Source: Metallyticus violacea (Eukaryota > Arthropoda > Insecta > Mantodea > Metallyticidae). From it: a DNA stretch of 64,000 nucleotides. Each line of letters opens with the position of its first letter. Position 1 is the first letter of the stretch. The DNA lies in NCBI GenBank assembly GCA_030762175.1, contig CM060831.1, positions 72,645,501 through 72,709,500 on the forward strand, read 5' to 3'. The notes beneath the pieces were generated by a model. It saw only the letters and a list, made by a program, of their open reading frames with translations, did no database searches and was not told the origin of the DNA. Below, one piece after another: positions 1 through 13,891 of this stretch. A program made the translations under genes and the position numbers.

Positions 1-485
1 TTATACAGGATGACCATGGTAACACAATAAATGTAAACGCTATGGTAAAAAGGGAGCAAGTCATAAGAGTGGTTTCAAGCAGAACTAGAGACATTAAAGA
101 TTTTAACTTTATGGATTTTAACATGTAAGTGTATTAACCTGAAACGTACATTATACTCAGAAACTTAATTATTCTTTCCATATGTACACGCCTATTTTCA
201 TTATCATCATTGTTTTCTCTATTGCTGGATCACATATTTAAGTCAATTGAAATATTAAATAAATATTAAAAACTGCAATAATGTTTGAAGCTACAATATA
301 AATTGTAAAAATTATATGAGCATGCCTTAGCTAATACTTCTGCGAAGAAAAAAATCTTGAAAACTTGTAAATATTGATTTGTTAAGTAAAGGTACAGAAT
401 TTCTTCTTAACTTTATAGAACTCAGTTCTAAATAACAAGTCCCAACTCCATACCCTTGTAACGTACTATAACACTTTTGTATATA
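1..485. other. AT-rich sequence, no gene seen
   Basis: No supported gene. The only open frame of note (67 codons on the minus strand, 327-530) has no recognisable motif and runs into the inverted repeat of the next element. Confidence 0.6.
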
Positions 486-966
486 CCGAGGGTGTGCCAA
501 AAAAGGTATACAAACTTTCACAGTACACAATATATTTCAAAGTTGGACCGAAAAACAATAGTAATGTGTAGTATGATGTTCTGTAATTAGATGTGATTCA
601 CTTTACGTTATACTAGCGTTGCTACAACAAAATGGAAACAAGATTATCATTTGAACACAGGAAAGCCATTTTGAAGTGGTATAAATAACCGAGAATGTGT
701 TGAAGTTCAAAGGCAATGGAGACATGTGTACAGAACAGAGCCGCCAACGCGAGTAACAATTGCACGCATTCGAGACTCGTGGTACCTATGCGATTTTCAC
801 AAGGGCAGATCTGGAAGACCTCGAACAGCAACAAGCCCCGCGTCCTCGGATATGGTTTTGGAACGTTTTGAATACTCACTGCACAAATGTACAAAGCAAC
901 GTGCACGTGAGACTGGGATTAGCAGAACCAGCGAACGGCGTATTAGTTATTTTTTTTTTTTTTTTT
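486..966 (+). pseudogene. Tc1/mariner-superfamily transposase, N-terminal HTH relic
   Basis: This is the 5' end of a degraded DNA transposon. A terminal-repeat-like sequence CCGAGGGTGTGCCAAAAA starts at 486, directly after a TA dinucleotide, the target used by this superfamily. A start codon at 632 opens with METRLSFEHRKAILKWY and hits a stop within 19 codons. The frame then moves by one and continues from about 699 as EVQRQWRHVYRTEPPTRV, RSGRPRTATSP and TKQRARETGISRTS. These strings match the helix-turn-helix N-terminus of arthropod transposase-like proteins (the DUF4817 type, from family knowledge). The linker normally found before the GRSGRPR motif is shortened. The frame ends in a 17-base poly-T tract at 950-966 and no catalytic domain follows. 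The damage and missing 3' half mean it cannot be active. The class is fairly sure; the exact family name is less sure. Confidence 0.75.
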
Positions 967-3900
967 GCTTGAAGTGTGAATACATATTTTTAGCACCATC
1001 CTTTAGAAGATTTATAAGAAGCTTACGATGCTAGTCAAAACATTTTATCCCACTTTCGAGAACAATTGCTTTATTGAACCAATTCCTTTGCATGCACTAG
1101 AGTTGAATGCGGTCTTTCGTGGAGTTTTGCTTACTGTGTACACTAATCTTGGGCACAGCCCTTTGACATGTCTGTTCTCATCTGGGATTTTTGGAATCTG
1201 GAGCGTAACAGAAGGCTAGAATGCAGATGATATAATTTTAATGGATAATATTTCGTTACATATTATTTACTATGGCTTATTAATTAACAATTTATTCTAA
1301 ACTCCATTATCCTATTTCAGTTTACAGATAACCGTTTTTTCTACAGCGGAACGGCGCAACATCATATTTGGTCATAGAAAAAAGGATTGTAAAACGTTTA
1401 AATGAAATGTCAACAATTCTTTTTAAGAGTGAGGTATTTACACAGAAAAAGGATTTCAAGAATCATCAGCATATAATTTATTTGAATTGTAATTTTCCTT
1501 ATTGATAATCTTAATTCTGTAATATTAATAGTTAAAACATTTTATGGTAACATTACAGATTAATATTATTGATATATTTAGCATAAATTAGATGTTCCAT
1601 GGCCCAGCCTACCTAAACAAATGGTTGCGCTTCGCAATTGTTTAAAAAGGACGTTAATTCCACGAAAAAGTTACCGATATATTGAAGGCATTATGTAAAA
1701 ATATAAAAATTCATCATTTTAAATACAACAGTAGAAAAAGTGTCAGCTTTCATTGCCGTTAAACCCCAACCTTTGCGTCAGTGGTAGTCCACATTACCAG
1801 AATGTGATGTTCACGAGGCGTGTACTTGAACCTTTTTGACTTTGCTAGCTAACGAGCACTGTTCTGGCCGTAATGCATGTTAAAGGTGATTACTTTATCT
1901 CATTAACTGTCATTGTTACTGGTAAAGCAAGCTTATCTACTGGCTTTCAGAGTAAAATAAAAATTTGCTTACAGTTTTGTTTTACTGCCTTTTGGACTCG
2001 GAACCAGCATGCTTTGACTGCTTTCCCGGCGAGAGATTTTTGTATTATTATCAGTCTTGGAAGTTCTTTTGCATTTCATGAAAATGTCTTCAATAAAACG
2101 ACAACACATCTAAACTTAATATAATTACATTCAACCCAAAAACGTTCAATAAGAATGAGCACATAAAATGACAAAATAATGTTATCAATTTAAACAAAAA
2201 ATAATTCGCTTAAGAAAGAAAGTTCATTAAACTATAATTGGAACACACGTGTCTTCAGTTGCATTTTTGTATATATGAAATTGGGGAACCAAGCGAGAAT
2301 TGGCTGTTCAATTTGACATGAAAGTGCCAAGATAGGTACAAGAAAAATATTTGTTAAAAATTTGTAACTTTCCTATATTTTCATTTGCTCTGCATGTGGG
2401 AAAATCGTTCAAATATGATTAAAAAGAATATTTGTTATAGTTTTTTAAATGAAGGACTATGTTTTACAAAGCATTGCGTTTGGCACAGTATTAGCTTTAA
2501 AAGGTTATCATATATTTATTTTAGAGCCTTATCACGTCATAAACTATTAATATAATTAGTTAATTTAGGCGAAATTTAACAAGAAAACTATCACACCTAG
2601 GGTTATCATCTTTCACAAAAACATTTGTATTTATACATTCACATTTATGTGTTGTACACATATATATTTTTAAATTTAAAATGATTGAGGTTAGTTATTC
2701 TAACTTTTCGTCCGATTTCACATGGAGTCGTCCGGAAACAAAAGCGATGATGATATCAACAGCTTGTGGAAACGTTTCACGTCAATGTTGATGAAGTAAC
2801 TCGTCTACATCTCAAAAGTTAGGGAATGGGATCTAAACGAACAGAGCAGAGACTATCAGTTTGTGTTACACTGCTTTGTTGTTATCGTCTTGACGTCCCT
2901 CTCGAGCATGTGCTGATATGACAACATACAAAATTACCTAAAGTTATGAAACAATTAATCGATGTTTCTTTGCAGAAGCATGTCACATAAAAGTAAACAT
3001 TCACTTAAATAAATCAAGCATTTTTTGTGAGGTTCAACAGACATCTTCAGTTATGTATGACCTTCTGATTTGGGGAAATTGAATGAACCTATAAAAACGC
3101 TTAACATATATAGGAGACAACAGAGAAATTTGCATCAAAAATATTTTAAATGGAGTATGAACAAGAATGAATTGAAAAATAAAACATTAATGAAATTTGT
3201 TATTTGATGGTCATCTGATGGTTCGATGTGAAAGAATTACGAAATAAGGAAAAGGCATTAACAGAAACATGTTACAAATCATGTACTATACAAAGAAAGT
3301 AAGAAATCGTTTTGGTCATTGAAACAGAAGAAATAAAAAACGTTTTATTAATATGAAATATATTCTTGTCCCATAAATTATACTAAATTAAATGTTAAAA
3401 TATCTTCTAAACTTTTTATTTTGTGATTAGATGGTAGTTTCAAAATACACGGATAAAATTGCAAAATTATAGATAAAGACTGATTGCTACCTTTAGAGAA
3501 TGTACGGTACAAAAGATAATTAATTGTCACTGTTGTAAAAAGGAAGAAATTCCTTACATCCATGTTTCGACAAAACGAAAATAACTACCTAACACTTGAA
3601 GTTTTGTTTGTGAAGTTTCGTGATGCATTACAAACTTGAGAATTTGGCTATTTTAATAATATGGTGATAATAAATTCTTACGTTGGTGCACATTATTCCT
3701 ATTTTGAACAATAATTTTTTCCAGGTTATTATAACAATATGAGAAACTGAAAGTTTTACAGTTTGGAATACGTTTTATTTTTAACTTTTATTAATTAACC
3801 TAAACTCTTATATATTAACGGGGGAAAATAATTATACTTAAATATATCCTATAGGCTAGATATTTTAATGAAATGTCCCTTATGTACAACATTACCTGGG

Positions 3901-6900
3901 GGAACATCCTAACAGGTTCAATCCGACTCACTATATTTTACGTTCGGCACGTTAACAGAAAAGTGGTGCTTTATTTTTAAACCTACTATTAAAAACACAG
4001 TTTTCCATGCATTTTCAATGTTATATTTAGTTATTACAATCAATGTTGAACAATAAACGCAATATTAGAGATATAAACTAGGTACATAAACCTCTTGGGA
4101 AGCGAGAACTAATTTGGTGGTTATGTTAAATATCTCCAAGTCACGCACTAGTCAACAATGTCGCGTGGCGTGTAGAAATGAGGAAGGAAGGGATACTTTT
4201 CAAACTCACCCTCTCGTGTATTCTGCTGAATAATTCACAGACGTGGAGGCGATATATCTATTGAAGAGAAAGAAAAAAAAAAAAGAAAGAAAGGCTTGAT
4301 GAAAAAGGAGTGAAATTGAAGGCATCCACCCAAACAAGTTTTGTGATATTGCCGTGAAGGGCGGTGGTGGCACGGTGTAATTTCTCGGCTCCATAATTTC
4401 ATCAAGAAAATTGATTCCATTCAATTCCTTTCGCTTCCCTGTTTCAGCTATCGATTCCTACGTTACAGAACCTATAATGTCACAAGGATACACATACACA
4501 CACAATATGAAAAGGTGCGAGTAATGCATTGCATTAAATTCTTCCGCAGATTTAACACTTATCGTCCTTATCAGCAGTGACAGGCTCTGGCATACATTGA
4601 CTGGATTACCATCCCAACGTGATGTATTATTAACAGACAATCGTAGTGGAGGTTAACACGGCCGAGGGCCAAGGGAATTCTTCCGACATTGTGATCGATA
4701 GCATACCAGGTTTCCCCATAACCAAAATAATCAGACAAATGACACAACGCTATCGATATGAACAAAAGAGCAGCAAATGCTTGACGTGTTTCAACACACT
4801 AATTTGGTTGACTTTGACAACAGTTCGTTTTGGGGCATTAACGTTTTCGAATCGGCTAAAGCTAAACAAATGGACGCAACTCTGTTACATTAAGCTTTGA
4901 TCGAAGGTGAATCAGAAAACAAACAGCTTTCGGTGAGATAAAATCTGAAATTTCCAGAATATGTAGATTCAGAGAAAATTCTCGCTTCTATTCGGAAAAC
5001 TCAATAGTAGAGCATCGACATGGTCTTAACATTTGATTGTTTCCTGATTGTACCTTTCACCTCCCTAAAAAGATTTCATGTGTAATATTTTAAAAACTTA
5101 AAACTTAGAATATTAGTTTACCCAAGTTTAATACCAAGAACTTACAGTATCAGGATATTAAAACTCCATTATGATACAAAAGAATGTTTTTGATTCCATA
5201 TTTTGTCTACAAGTTTACTGTATAAGTGCTTCTTTAAATTGTCGTGGGTTTTAATATATTAAAACTAGATACAATTCTAGAATTTTAAATTTAGTTTTCT
5301 TAACTAAAAGATATGCATAAATATTAGAATTTACACTATTAAAACTCTTAAATATTACATAAAATCCACAAAATTTTAGCCCCTTTATATCTATCAATTC
5401 TTAATAAATGTTTTTTCTCAGTACAAGAGAAATTTAAATATTGTACAAATACTTAAAAATTACAAATATTTAAAGTTGTGAAATATTTGAAATATTAATA
5501 TTTTATAATATTTAAAGCTGACACTAAGTTTTATACAAATTTTGATTTGCAAATTTTACCACAAAACGTGTAGCAAAGCCGATATCAATTTTAATTTTAT
5601 GAACATAAATATCGGATCAACCAAATATTTGATGCCCGGCGTGGCATCGGTTAATAAGTCATCGCTCATGTTCTGCCGACTAAACTAGAGTCAAGGTGGC
5701 GAGCGGGGCAACACAAACACTACATTGACAGTTTAGTAAATCCCAATGCATTTACAGTTTCATGTATTAACCATTTCAAAATAAGATGGTGGAACTGACT
5801 TCCAATTTTTTTCCACACATTTTGGCTAATGAAATTATTTTTAATGCTGTTTGAGAAATTACATTTACCTCCTGATAGATTTTACCCTTTAGTCCTTCTA
5901 AAGTGTATGGATATTGTTAATTGATGAATCGAATTACAATTTGGGACTTAAACATCACGGAGTTTCTTTTTCAATAGGTTTCTAACACCAGGAACCAACT
6001 TGAGGCACGAACATATGAAATATAAATAAATACTCGTTGGAGATTTAAATAATTAGGCTTATTATTTGTCGTTTAGTATTTTGAATAAACGACTCTAGAA
6101 TTAGATACATGTAATTTCTTTCATGTAAGACCAACGTAGCAATTCGGTATATCCCGTCAGTCCTTCGACTCCTAGCTTGAGCGATATCGGCAGATGCAGC
6201 CCTCCCCTTCTACGTTGGTTATCATAATTGGAGAACGCAATATATTCACACAAATATTTACTACAACTTATTAAATGTAGCAAAGAGGGTGTTTTTCGTG
6301 GCTTTTTGTCTATTTGCTATTATAATCAAAAGGTTTGAGTTATACGACGTGTCTAAGGTTAATGTTGTAAAGTTATTTCGTTTAGATAATATAATCTTTA
6401 ACTTTTATGTAATAACCTTCTTTCATCCTGTATCTTATAAAACTCCATAATATCATAAACTTAGTTTAAAGTTCCCGCAAATGAAGCACTTTCATGCAGT
6501 TACCGACTGGAAAATCGCAGCTGTTTCGTCCTTACTGGCCGTGAAGCATATTCTGAAATTTATCATATGACTACAAACGCAATCAGAAAATCAAATCACG
6601 TTCACACATCCCAGTTATTAATTGATAATAACATTCAATACGATTTCACTCCCAAATGAGAGAATCATGAGCTATCACGTTACCATATAGTCGCACCGCA
6701 TTTGGGAAAAGAACATGTGGCCTGCAAGATTGGTGACTTTTGGAGAGTGAAGGATTGATTGAAATATTTATACTTGGTCAAGTAGACTTATTTCCACTGC
6801 TACTAAGTTTAGCAGCAAAATAAAACCATCTTGCATGAAAGAGTTAACAGTGTATATATTTCTTACTCGGGGTTTAAAATTGTTCTTAAAATAACAATTG

Positions 6901-8160
6901 CAGTGTTTCAAAGAAGAGTTTAATATTTTTTTTTAAAGTTAAAGCAATTCATAACATTTTATATTTGATCTAGAGTGGCACATTTTTTGCCATAGCACGT
7001 GCAAAAAGAACATTTATCTTCGATACTTACTTTTACCTTTAGCAGGAATTACTCAGTTATGTTCTTTTGCATAACCTCTAAATCTAGAACAGCAAGAAAG
7101 AAATATTGTCAAAAATCTGCCATTATAATAGTAAAATTCAATTATATAAATATTTACATTTTTAAAGTGACAGAAATGCGTTACCAGAATTTACTGCAGA
7201 ACAAAATTATGTGTTGATCTTCTAAATTATTTGAAAACAATCGGTTGTTGTACGATCTAATTAACCAAAATATATTAAGAGATACGCGACACTTTTTTGT
7301 GAAAATAAGACGCTCTGTTAAATAAAATTTGTTGAAATATATTTAATAATGCAGCTTTTTATTCCACATTATCTTTTGATTTTCAATCTTTTCATCAACA
7401 TTTTCGCAGTTTTTACCATAATTTTTCATATTTAGATATATATGCGTGTGTTATTTAAAATTAATATTAATAGATGTAATGCGAATATATTACATTTGTA
7501 GTAACACAGATTTAGTGAAAAAGCACTGGTAAAAACTTTCAAGCTCTAATTTCATACCCTTTTAATTTGCATGGGCAACTACAATTTTGCGCTTGAATAT
7601 TTCCCATCATTATCTAACTATGTATAAAGTTTGCGAGAAGATTTCGTGATGAGCTACTGGTAGTTACCTTGTTAAGTGTTAAATTTATTCATGAAGGTGC
7701 ACAGAATTTCGTGGATTTACTTCTGTTCCTCAGAAAGGATTCAGTTCATTAACAGCCTCTCCAGTACAATGTCAAGAGAAAAAAAACTGAATACTATCTT
7801 CATAATAAATGCGAAAGAATTTTACAATTAACATGAAACATCTAACTCATTACTAGCAAATATACTACAGTGTTGCTCGATATATGTGTAAAAAGTATAT
7901 GGGTTTTTTTTCTCAGTGTCTTTTGTATTTATTTTTAATACAGCAACATTTAATTAATTTCATTTTATTCTATTTTAAGTTGAATTAAGGCTATAGTCCA
8001 CTTTTTTCATCTTTAAAACACTTATTAACTTTAATAACAAAAAGAAATGTTGACTCTCTTTTGCAAGATACATCCTAATTTTCTTTAGAAATTTGTGAAA
8101 TATTAAACTTTTGCTAAGGAAGTTCTGAGTTCATATATGAGAGAGAAATCCAAATTTAGC
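967..8160. other. Long AT-rich stretch without a recognisable gene
   Basis: About 7.2 kb of AT-rich DNA. Short open frames (for example 1873-2124 + and 4206-4424 -) lack motifs; the second is largely made by a homopolymer A run. A segment at about 5640-5710 is similar, in inverted orientation, to 41725-41790, so some of it is old dispersed repeat. A GGTTCAATCC string at about 3915 resembles a tRNA B box but has no convincing partner arms. I see nothing else to annotate. Confidence 0.5.
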
Positions 8161-8628
8161 GCACCTTTTTTATGTAAAATTATTTGAATCTGGATGTTCA
8201 AAGCTGGCAGATAGGAAGTTTGAACCTTGTACTACAGACGGCAATGACTGGACCAGGCAAGTCTGGTGGAGCGAGGGGTGAGAAAGATGGCAAGAGAAGA
8301 GCAGCGAGATGTAGTTAGGGATTTCTGGGTAAAAGGAAATACAATCGGTGAAAGTCCTGGGATAATGATAGAAGGGGGCCGATTGTCTGGGTTGCAGCAA
8401 CATCTCCAAGTGATGCAGATTCTTTGAAGAGAGTTGAGTAAATCTTGCCGATGAACCATTCTCGGTTGACCTGTGACTGACTGTACACCATCCATTATCA
8501 AAGGCATTGAGGTGGAATTTCTAAACCAACGGCGGGTCTTTCTGCGAACCTTGGCACAACAATACACTTCATACGTATGCTCCCCAGGGACCTGTCAGTA
8601 GGGCCAGAGAATGGTGCCTTGCTTAAAT
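8161..8628. other. Less AT-rich segment, unassigned
   Basis: This stretch is purine-rich on the plus strand and is open on the minus strand in two overlapping frames (about 8170-8409 and 8232-8567). The minus translation has no motif I recognise. It sits just upstream of the mariner relic at 8629 and may be part of an older insertion, or a different repeat the mariner entered. No function is proposed. Confidence 0.35.
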
Positions 8629-8995
8629 CACTCGAAGCGTTGTGCTGAAGAAAGTATAGTAACGATGAACTCTGGGGATACGCTTTACGTCCGAAACAAA
8701 GCAGGCCAGTATGATATGGAAGCAATTGAACTATCCGCCACCAAAGAAATTCAGACAACTAATCGATGCAAAAGGTCTAGTGGCGCTATTCTGGGACATA
8801 AATGACGTTCTCTTGATGGAATTTCCTCCAACTGGGACCACTATGAAAGCCTAAACATACGCTACAACATTGCCAAGTTGGGTTGGGCTCTTAGAGACAA
8901 ACGCCCTTGGGAACGGATTCTATAAACGAGGCGTATTCAAATTGGTGTCACGGTGGAAGAAATGTCTCAAGGGACTTGGTTCTTATATTAAAAAT
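8629..8995 (+). pseudogene. Mariner-type transposase relic (middle and C-terminus)
   Basis: This is a decayed fragment of a cut-and-paste transposase. In one plus frame the sequence reads ESIVTMNSGDTLY, the position of the IVTxDETW catalytic block of mariner transposases, with the second catalytic-region residues already altered. Around 8745 the frame shifts to KFRQLIDAKGLVALFWDIND, matching the family block PPPKKFK...VFWDxxGVLL. After a stop near 8850 it resumes as FYKRGVFKLVSRWKKCL, matching the C-terminal F(F)xxGIxKLxxRWxKCI block. At least one frameshift, one stop and an internal deletion of the YSPDLAPSD region separate these blocks. No inverted repeats were found. The mariner assignment comes from these ordered motifs; the subfamily is not determined. 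Confidence 0.65.
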
Positions 8996-8999
8996 ATAA

Positions 9000-11900
9000 T
9001 AATTCTGGAACTTTTATCCGCAGCCTTTTGTTTTTACTACTCATTAAATAGTTTGTAAAATAATATTGTGCCTTTGTTTATCCTTCCTTGTTATATAGGT
9101 TCGTTACACTGAGCTCAAACACAGGAAACACCGAAGATAAATTACCCACTACTGGATGATGCTAGGATCAAGACGAGTTTCTTCATTGCCTTGTTGATTC
9201 CTGTCCTACTTATAACAAAATCTCAACGTGCTTCTTCAAGAGAGGAGCTGGGATATTCTGATGCTCACAACTTCTTGCAAACGTTGCAGCTGTTAATGAA
9301 CTTACTACATCAACTTTTATTTACATCTCCACTTCTTTTTCCAAAGTTGCGATATGACGAACCTGGAAAAACAGTTAAGGAAAGAAATTCCCATCTCAAG
9401 TATTGCGCAAGTATTGGTGACTATTACAGAACCGTAACAAAAATGCCTCCAAAATGGGTTGTTGAAGGGAATAGACAAAATGGTCGTGTTCAGGCCCTGT
9501 GAGGGGTGGAGAATTTCCAAAAATTACCACGCTTTAAACATTCTATTTATTTGTTTTAATATTATTAGAGTGATAGATTGTGGTTTTGTGTTAAAATTAT
9601 CTTGTAAAAGTTACATAACATGAATCTTTTGTTAACTTAATATTCGTGAATATATATTCTGGTTTACGGCAAGAATTTTGCATTTTAAAGTTAATGCAAC
9701 TTTTTTGCATAACTATGCAAGTGAAATAGGCTATAGAACTATCTGAAGTACATAATAAATATTTATTCAATTTTGGATCAGAATTTATAAGCTGAAATAA
9801 GAATTCTGCAGCAGTGACACTAGTTTAAGTATTAAATAAATAATATTTGTACCGTATATTTGTTTTCGACGTGTTTTCAATAAATTGCACTGAAAACTCT
9901 TTCTTTGGAAGAGACTTCGGAATCAGGTGGTAGGATGAACCTTATCTTTCTGAAAAGTCATTCCCGGGATGAAAGAGAGTGAAAGTGTGTGTTTGTAAGC
10001 TTTCATCAGAAACATCCAAAACAACAGGACAAAGAGTATTATATAGTTGTCAACATCGCGCCTAAGGCATACATTATTACACGAGATGAACTTCTCAAAG
10101 ATTATTAAACGTTGTCGAACCATACGACAGTTATTGTCCCTCCAGGTGAATTTATATTGACAGCTAGTTTTAAGCCATGGGCATTTTCGGAGGACAAGCT
10201 CTGTTACCCAGTATATATTTTCAATAGAAGCACGAACACCAGTCATCGTCAAATGTTCACCTTTTGCAGTTCACATTCGAATTTCTAGCATGAAAGGATA
10301 ATGGGCGATAACTTGATAGAAGGTATGTAACTTTAGGTACTTAAATTTCAACGACATTCAGGGTTTATTCAAAATTCGCCCATTTTCACTTTATTCCAAA
10401 TTGAAAATTATCTAACAATGTCAGCATATTCAAGCATATATATATATTCTAAATTAGCTGATGTTTTATTGACATTTAGAGAGTTTATAATAGAAAACGT
10501 ATTTCATGAAATTGTTAATATGCTGCGATATGCAAGTGCTGAAGACAAATAAGGTGTTATAACTATGATTTTGTGCTGAAATACCTTACTTATTAATAAC
10601 TCATAATAGTAAGACAAAATTATTTCACTTGCCAAGCGGAAGATGGCTGCTAAAACTTTTTATTTTTCTAAGTGCATTAAATTAAGAGAAAAAAATAAGT
10701 ACAGTAGATTTTTACAATAAAATAATTATTTAAAATAGTTCAATAATGACAAAAAAGTTGAAATATACATACAAATTCGTTAATTATATGCGTTCCTTGA
10801 TGTAATTTTTCAATAAAATAAATACTTTGTTTTCAAAATATTTTGTGATAAATTTATTATAAAGTTGGGGAAAATAGCTTAGCTGTATGCAAAGAAATAT
10901 TGAACATTTTTAATCTCAATTTCACTTTGAATAAGGTAAATTACTTAATACCAACTGCAATTTTTAGCTCTATTGAATATATTAAAATTATTATATTGTT
11001 GGTATTACTTTAATATAAAAAGATTGAAATATATTATTAATTAATTATTGCATGAAATAAACTTAAATTTATAGAAGTCTACGCATCATTTGTACAAATT
11101 TTATAAAAAGTAATTTGGCCAAATAGAAAAAAGAGAACAAAATTATTTTTTAAAAAATTAGAGCTAAGGCTTAATATGCTCTTTATCAATAGAGAATGAA
11201 ATGCAACAATTTATAAAAATGAAAGAAGATGAATTCAAATTAAATATTACAATTAATAATTTTTATCGCAAACGTTTTGAATGTAATATGTGACGCTTAA
11301 AAACTTAACATTAAAACTAATCTATTGGTGACAGTATAAATTATACGATAAATATCTTAGAAATATGGGGAAAAAAATTTGGTTTAGATATCTATTTTGA
11401 AACAGCTAAAAATTCAGGGTAAACCCCTCAATTATATTAAGAATTTTTCTTTATGCGTTTTATTGATCTTTTTTTCTAAATCCAACCAGAATATCACTCA
11501 AGAAAACACTCTATTACATTGATAAGAGCATGTAGTTACTAGCTGTGAATCTTACTGAAATATATTGCAGATAATTACCAATTATAATTATTTGTGAGAT
11601 TGTCCCATTTCTCAATCGTACATTTGAAGTATGCATTATGTGCTAATCACAATTGAATATCTAATTATAAGCTATATTCCTCTCATTTTCTACATCCGTA
11701 TTATGTTTGAGGATATTAATAATTTAAAACTTGAAAATGTATATTAAATTTACACTTATCATGGATCGTCACTTTAAGGTTTCGACTAATGGCTTCGAAG
11801 ATTATTTACATAATTTTTAAGCATCAAGCATCTCACAGCTTATAGTTAGTATCTAAGAATCTGTAAGTATTATTGCTTGTCATTAACTGTTATGTTATAA

Positions 11901-12560
11901 TTTATATTATGACATAATATAACTTTCATTATAATTTTTTTTTCAGCATTTCTTTGCTCTTTACAGAATCAATATTGCAACTTAAACAGCATGACCCTAA
12001 TGCTTGCTCAAACATTTATTTATGCTCTTCTTTTTTGTATGCCCATTTATGATTTTTTTTAAAAACAAAAGCTTTTTTATGAATAAGTGTTAATGGAACT
12101 AACCACCATGTCTGCAAAAATCGTATGCAGCATTTAATCTACTAAGTAAAATTCATCATGAAATATCGTCTCTTGCGATTTTACTTGAGGAAATAGGCTA
12201 AAACTATTGTCCATTAGAGAGCTAAGTTGTGTGGATAGTTTTAATCTCCTTTTATACAGGTGCATTTTCAGAGTTTTAAATCCTTACCTCAAGTTTCTAA
12301 AGCAAACCCTATGCCAGAAACGGATGCAACATCAAATATTTAACATTTTGGTTTCGTCCCTTTTTGTGAGCGAAGTCCAGAAGGGAATGCTGAGGAGTTT
12401 CTTCAACCTCAAGTACATGCTGGGGACTAGAAACGTGGATAACTCCAAAGTCAGCTGCTGGTTTAATGTTAATCGTGTTGCAATGTACGTAACAGTATGA
12501 ATTAATGAATTTATTCAAATTAGCATTTATGCTTCTTATAACGTAAAAACATAGAAATCC
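9000..12560. other. AT-rich sequence without a recognisable gene
   Basis: The best open frame, 9191-9502 (+, 103 codons), contains a moderately complex C-terminal half but no family motif I know, and it may be old repeat-derived coding sequence. The minus frame 9923-10252 is likewise unassigned. From about 10300 to 12200 the sequence is extremely AT-rich with nothing to support a gene. Confidence 0.5.
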
Positions 12561-12567
12561 CTCCAAG

Positions 12568-12783
12568 TTAGAAGAGAAAGTCCCCACGTTCTGACCTGAC
12601 CTGAGAGATATTGCCTGTCAGCAGAGTCCAGCATGGCTCTTGCCTTCCGGTAGAATCAGCAAAGGAACGCAGCAGGTATTTACTTCTTCCTCCAAGCCTC
12701 ACGGTTTCAGTGCTGTTACAGTTCGCCAGAATATGCGAACACGATTCCTCCTCTCCACATCTGCCTCCATGCCCCAAGCCCAA
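12568..12783 (-). pseudogene. Possible LINE C-terminal zinc-knuckle fragment
   Basis: The minus frame contains GGRCGEEESCSHILANC, which fits the Cys-x-Glu-Glu...His-Ile-Leu-x-x-Cys zinc-knuckle-like block found after the reverse transcriptase in many non-LTR elements. The following residues (about 45 codons) are not recognisable. No reverse transcriptase is present upstream on the same strand (higher coordinates), so this would be a short relic, or a chance match in a slightly GC-richer patch. The motif is seen; the LINE origin is an inference. Confidence 0.35.
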
Positions 12784-12799
12784 GTCGAGCGAGTTCTCT

Positions 12800-13297
12800 C
12801 ACCCAGATTTTAACCCCGATTGTACTTCCAATGAGAATTGTCTCCACATTGCGCGATTGTTTGTTACCTATCTACATCCTTCAAGCGATTTCTGACCTTT
12901 CTTCACACAGATCTCGTGTTTCGTTTACCTGCTCAAATATTGCCCTACCTCATAGTTACCTTGCTCACATCTCATTCCTCCCAAACTAAGCTGTTCTTGT
13001 AAGCAGATTGCTTTAATTAGAGAGTAACTTCCCAGAATAGTTCAATCTCATATTTCACTGCTCTAATTTTACATTTTATTGTCCCAAATTCCTTTATAGT
13101 TCCACAGTTCGATATACCCTTCCCTTTCCCAAGCTCCCTTCAACAAACGCGCATAACAATGTAACTGTAGGTCACTGTGCATGCTTTTACCACATTATTG
13201 CCTACACATATATACGTAATATTATAGTAATTTCAAATTAATTTCCAATAGCCTATTTATTTAATATAGCACTCTAAGCCTGAAAGCATTCTGAATA
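12800..13297. other. Unannotated spacer
   Basis: Pyrimidine-rich plus strand around 12800-13180, then AT-rich DNA. No motif or repeat recognised. Confidence 0.5.
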
Positions 13298-13299
13298 TA

Positions 13300-13480
13300 C
13301 AGCGTGTCTCACCTAACTCTGCGACCTGAGATATTTTCGAAATGAAACACGATGTGAAAAATCTAGTTTTGCAGGAACGTGTCCATGTCAGGGGCTCTCA
13401 CAATGGGAGGATATGCACAATACAGAAAATTAAATATTATCGTTTTCAACTCAAAGTATTTTTTTAATGCAACATGTACG
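13300..13480 (+). repeat. Left terminal inverted repeat of the 13.3-kb transposon
   Basis: Pairs with 14497-14638. Shared landmarks in order are CTCACCTAAC / CTCACTTAAC, GAAATGAAAC, GTGAAAAATC, ATGCACAAT and TTTCAACTCAAAG. An extra segment of about 40 bases near 13373-13415 has no counterpart in the right arm. Confidence 0.75.
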
Positions 13481-13891
13481 TTTTTCTAGAAATCCGAAAA
13501 TTAGAGATGCAATTAGTGACATCAGAATTAGTTTCACTGTTTTAAGCCGCATACGTTCTGAAATAGATAACTTCTTTAAGAGTGAGAAAGCATACACTGT
13601 TTCTGACGTTATGCAAAGAGTGTAGTTTGTACACAGAACTTGCTTGCAATGTGTCTGTACTAAAAGCACGCATTAAACAAACCATTATCAGTCAGCTCAG
13701 CGTACTAGTGTCTCCTGATCTAGTCCGTATTAATATTTGGAAGCAGTTGCAAGATAATACAAATCTTGTAAGTGAATTTGAGGAGCCGGCACTATTGGTT
13801 CCTGTAAAATCCCCCTGGCTTCGCGAGGTGCTCATCAACTACAGTGGAGTGTCAATGTTTGACGCTGTTTCATTGTCAATCGCATTGAAGG

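Noticed and set aside
4206..4424. Minus-strand frames with a run of phenylalanines and a nearby GGTGAGT donor-like site
   Set aside because: The frame is held open by a homopolymer A run, and there is no matching acceptor or motif.
9191..9502. 103-codon plus-strand gene
   Set aside because: No recognisable motif, no clear splice or promoter context, and an AT-rich setting; kept only as an unassigned frame.
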